From: QWHO01 sp039809865
GTDB taxonomy: Bacteria > Vulcanimicrobiota > Xenobia > Xenobiales > QWHO01
Length of the DNA: 64,000 bases
Direction: 5' to 3'
Assembly (NCBI GenBank): GCA_039809865.1
Contig: JBDHVW010000012.1
Span: 1 to 64,000 of the forward strand
Position numbers and translations under genes: made by a program. Under the pieces are notes generated by a model. The model was not told the DNA's origin and did no database searches. It worked only from the letters and a program-made list of their open reading frames with translations. This document shows, piece by piece, positions 61,206 through 64,000 of the stretch (positions are counted from its first letter, which is position 1; every line of letters starts with the position of its first letter).

Positions 61206-64000
61206 CGCCGCCCACGATCACCGAGTCGTTGCGTTCCTGAATCTCGCTGCGCGGACCGCCCTGGGCCGAGACGACCAGCCAGTAATTCTCTTTGTAGTTG
61301 GCCAGCTTCTGGGTCAGCTCCTGGGCCACTTGAATCACCTTGTTGCGCGAGCAATCGCTCTGTAGAGTGCGCGAGGCGTTCTCGATCAGGGGCAACAGCA
61401 CTTTCGTGTCCCCCCAGCCCTTGCACGAGGCCGCCAGGCCGTCCAGGAGCGTGTTGACCACCAGGGGCAGGCTCGACTCCTGGACGTAACCGGCGGCGTG
61501 AGTCAGGAAGCCGCCGATGCGCGAGATGTCCTGCGGGTCCTTCTGGGCCTCCAGCGTCAGAAACGCCTGAGCCAGGTAATAGCGGTCGGTCGTATGGGGA
61601 AGCTCGAGCGCCAGCACTTTGTCCATCACGCCAAAATACTCGGCTTCGAGTGTCCTGGCGGTGTCCTGGGCCAGGCCCTGGAGCTCTTGACAGGTCAGGC
61701 GGGCCATCCGCAGTCCCTGGGTGCCGTTGCCGGCTTGCTGGAAGGCGGTCTGTCCCATGGTCCAGAGCTGCTTCATCGGGTCGGCCGCAGGCTGGGTGCC
61801 AATGTTGTAGAAAGCGTAGTACATCGCGTTGGCTCGCTGATCGACGTTCTCCAGGGGAAAGTCGGCCAGCTTGCGCAGGAAGCTCCCCTGATGGCGTAGG
61901 AGCGGGGTCCCACTGGTGGAGACGAGCTCGCCCCACTTGGCGTAAGCCGCCATACGCGCGACGCTGGTCGGCCACTGGGTGTTCTTGACGGCGTCTTGCA
62001 AGGAGTATTTCTGCTGCGTGAGCAGGTTGAGGCCGGCCCGGAGCATTCCGACGGTCTCGTTGGGCGGCAGCCAGGACTCGAGGTCGAGATAGTAACCGGC
62101 CACCTCCTCGCGCTGCTTGTCGCCCTGGGCTTTGGCGTCGTCTTTGATGGCCTGCATCACGTCGCGCTCCATGCTGAGCGCATCCTCCTGACAAGAGCCG
62201 ATCAAGTTGACGCCCAGCCAGGCCAGCGGCTCACCGCGCGTGGTGCGCGCGTTATCGAGATAGCCGGCCGCCCGCACCAGCACTCCGCTCTGGGAAGTGG
62301 GATCAGCAAAATCCTGACGCTGCGCGGTCCTGATCAGCAAGTCCAGCATCGGCTCCTCGCCGGGCTGCGAGCACAGGGGCTTGAGCAGGGGCAGGGCATC
62401 CGCCAGAGCCGCCTGGCTCTGCACCGTATCCCCGAAGCTCTGCGCGGTTGCGTTCACCATGTTGATCGCTTCCTGCAGAGATTTGGGCTCGGGCTGGCGC
62501 TTCCAGTAATTCAAAGCGTTGAGCGCGGCCGCATCCTTGCCTTTATCCGTAAAGGCCGCCTCGCAACCAGCCACGAACGCGCTGAGGTAGGCCTCCTGTT
62601 TGGGGTTGGCCGCCTTCCTGGCGCAGTCTGCTTCCCAGCGCAAAAGCTCCAGCGTGGAGCGGGGATCGCGCGTCTGCGCGACGGTATCCGAGGCCACCAG
62701 GCCGGCCGTGAGCTTGGGATCGGACATCAGGCGCACGGCGCCGCGCGCTGAGGCGTCGCCCGTCAGTTTGAGCTTACGGCTGATCTGCATCCAGTTGTCC
62801 AGGCGCTGTTTCCCGGCCGCGTCCTGCGTGTCGTAGAGGGCCAGATACAAGGAATCGCCCTGCGCGTCAGGGACCTGCGAGCGCAACAGCGAGTTGAGGA
62901 TGGGCGTGTAGGTATCCGGTTGCAGAGGCTTAGCCTGCGACGCCTGCCCCAGGCAGTAGCTGTAGATCAGGGTTTTCACCGAATCGCTCGGCGCGCCGTT
63001 GATCAGGCGCGTGGTAAACGTACGCCAGTCGGACGGGAGAAAACTTTCCAGCTCCTTGCCCATGACATGCTGGTCGTTGCGGTAATTCATGGCGGTGCAG
63101 CCGAGCTGGAGAGCGGTCTGGTTGCCCGCCAGACCTGCCAGGGCAGCCTGGCGCAGCGCATCGTGACTCGAGCCAGCCAGGCGAAGCTTGTCGGCCAGCT
63201 CGGGCGTGCTCGCCAGGGGGGCCCAGGCGCTGGTGACCTTTTGGGCCACCTCGGCGGGAAGCTTTTCGATGCGGCCGCCGCAGGCTCTGAGAGCTTGCCC
63301 CGGGTCCTGAGGGTGGGCAGCTTCGGCGTCGAGCATCCAGTCCAGCGGCTCGGAGGGCTGATTTTGTGCCACCACCGCCAGAGAGCGAAGGAAAGCGGCC
63401 TGCCCGGGCTGCTCGGTGGTGGCCTTCGATTCCAGCCACTCGCTCATCAAGTCGGAGCGGCGCGCGCTGGCCCGCCGCTGGGCGGCAGCGCCATCCAGCT
63501 TGCCCTCGAGCATATCCAGCGATTCGTCGAGCACCTGGTCGCTGGCCAGATTCTTCTGCTGACACCAGGCGGCGAAGCCCGGGAAATCCGGCTGGTTGAG
63601 CTGGGCCTGGATCGAGTCCAGAGCCGTTCGGGCGAGGGCCGGGGTGAGTCTGGTCTCCGACGAAGCCGTGCGCAGGGCTCCGAGGGCATTGGCATCCTGG
63701 CGCTGGGCACCTTCGGCCAGGCCGCGCAGAACAGCGCCCTTCTCGGCGTCGCTGGAGGCCTGCCCGAGCCAGTGGGTGGCCAGTGCCTGCCAGGTGGGCG
63801 GGAGGCTGGCGACGAGCTCCTTCTCGGCCTGGGCGCGCTTCTCCGCGGGCACCTGGGCGAGCACGGCAGCAGCGACCGAGAGCGGGGTCGCTCCGGGACG
63901 CCCCAGCTCGGCCAGACCGGGCTGCAAAACGGCATCGGTCTTGAGCTGGTTGAGCAGGTTGGGACCTTCGGCTCCCGACGAGGCGAGCTGCTCCAGGGTC
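61171..64000 (-). CDS. Very large helical protein with GGVRV tail (5' end outside window)
   Basis: The frame stays open to the right edge, so the N-terminus is missing; about 942 residues are visible. It is helical throughout with repeat-like pairs (for example TLEAEYFGVMDKVLALELPH, NTLLDGLAASCKGWGDTKV) and no membrane segment. Many Gln, Ala and Leu and few motifs suggest a solenoid. The C-terminus reads NDSVIVGGVRVAKGRSESA, matching the tail of three other proteins in this window. A TTG at 63927 is not needed as a start. Function unknown. Confidence 0.72.
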   Translation of the reverse strand, partial: TLEQLASSGAEGPNLLNQLKTDAVLQPGLAELGRPGATPLSVAAAVLAQVPAEKRAQAEKELVASLPPTWQALATHWLGQASSDAEKGAVLRGLAEGAQRQDANALGALRTASSETRLTPALARTALDSIQAQLNQPDFPGFAAWCQQKNLASDQVLDESLDMLEGKLDGAAAQRRASARRSDLMSEWLESKATTEQPGQAAFLRSLAVVAQNQPSEPLDWMLDAEAAHPQDPGQALRACGGRIEKLPAEVAQKVTSAWAPLASTPELADKLRLAGSSHDALRQAALAGLAGNQTALQLGCTAMNYRNDQHVMGKELESFLPSDWRTFTTRLINGAPSDSVKTLIYSYCLGQASQAKPLQPDTYTPILNSLLRSQVPDAQGDSLYLALYDTQDAAGKQRLDNWMQISRKLKLTGDASARGAVRLMSDPKLTAGLVASDTVAQTRDPRSTLELLRWEADCARKAANPKQEAYLSAFVAGCEAAFTDKGKDAAALNALNYWKRQPEPKSLQEAINMVNATAQSFGDTVQSQAALADALPLLKPLCSQPGEEPMLDLLIRTAQRQDFADPTSQSGVLVRAAGYLDNARTTRGEPLAWLGVNLIGSCQEDALSMERDVMQAIKDDAKAQGDKQREEVAGYYLDLESWLPPNETVGMLRAGLNLLTQQKYSLQDAVKNTQWPTSVARMAAYAKWGELVSTSGTPLLRHQGSFLRKLADFPLENVDQRANAMYYAFYNIGTQPAADPMKQLWTMGQTAFQQAGNGTQGLRMARLTCQELQGLAQDTARTLEAEYFGVMDKVLALELPHTTDRYYLAQAFLTLEAQKDPQDISRIGGFLTHAAGYVQESSLPLVVNTLLDGLAASCKGWGDTKVLLPLIENASRTLQSDCSRNKVIQVAQELTQKLANYKENYWLVVSAQGGPRSEIQERNDSVIVGGVRVAKGRSESA

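Noticed and set aside
1..64000. tRNA, rRNA, IS elements, attachment sites or an origin of replication
   Set aside because: I looked for conserved tRNA/rRNA segments, transposase motifs and long terminal repeats and saw none. Intergenic gaps are mostly under 150 bp.

Overview
The window is a dense, GC-rich chromosomal segment from a Gram-negative bacterium. A TolC-type outer-membrane exporter and several lipobox-bearing lipoproteins show the double membrane. Genes are packed tightly with many GTGA/ATGA overlaps, and GTG starts are common. There is no rRNA, tRNA, IS element or CRISPR array to place the organism. Families such as HD-GYP, CHAT, DUF2252, DUF2461 and CULT, plus several large proteins I cannot assign, fit a poorly sampled environmental lineage. 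Any phylum name would be a guess.

Left part (1-7.2 kb): the C-terminal part of a long low-complexity protein ending in an HD-GYP domain; an HNH endonuclease gene in a more AT-rich patch; an RlaP-type nucleotidyltransferase next to a small zinc-ribbon membrane protein; a small membrane protein plus a methyltransferase; and an OmpR-type regulator whose receiver has lost its phosphorylation residues.

Arginine/carbamoyl-phosphate cluster (7.3-16.1 kb): argC-argJ-argB-argD-argR-carA-carB, apparently one operon. Two ARG-box-like palindromes overlap a promoter whose predicted start site coincides with the argC ATG. The genes cover glutamate to acetylornithine, recycling of the acetyl group to give ornithine, carbamoyl phosphate synthesis, and the repressor. 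argF, argG and argH are not here.

Middle (16.1-32.2 kb): two tandem beta-propeller lipoproteins; a decayed multicopper oxidase; a DUF2252 gene with an unknown neighbour; a Gly-rich repeat protein; a stand-alone CULT (cereblon-like) domain protein; a probable operon of CHAT protease, subtilase, zinc-ribbon protein and membrane protein; and a divergent operon of a TrpF-like protein, two mini-proteins resembling sigma-70 region 4, and a membrane-anchored protein.

Right part (32.2-64 kb): a complete TolC/HlyD/ABC-2 efflux operon; a ZU5-like lipoprotein; a DJ-1/PfpI protein followed by a hairpin that buries the next start codon; a Dyp-type peroxidase; a NarL-type two-component pair whose start codon lies in a tandem repeat; several small conserved proteins (GNAT, DUF427, YheU-like, DUF2461, ASCH-like); an NlpC/P60 hydrolase; an esterase; an FAD dehydrogenase; and several large helical proteins of unknown function.

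The most notable unexplained signal is a shared C-terminal tail, consensus S-[hydrophobic]3-G-G-[VI]-R-[VL]-x-[KR] close to the stop codon, on four otherwise unrelated proteins (genes at 24264, 41487, 51753 and 61171).
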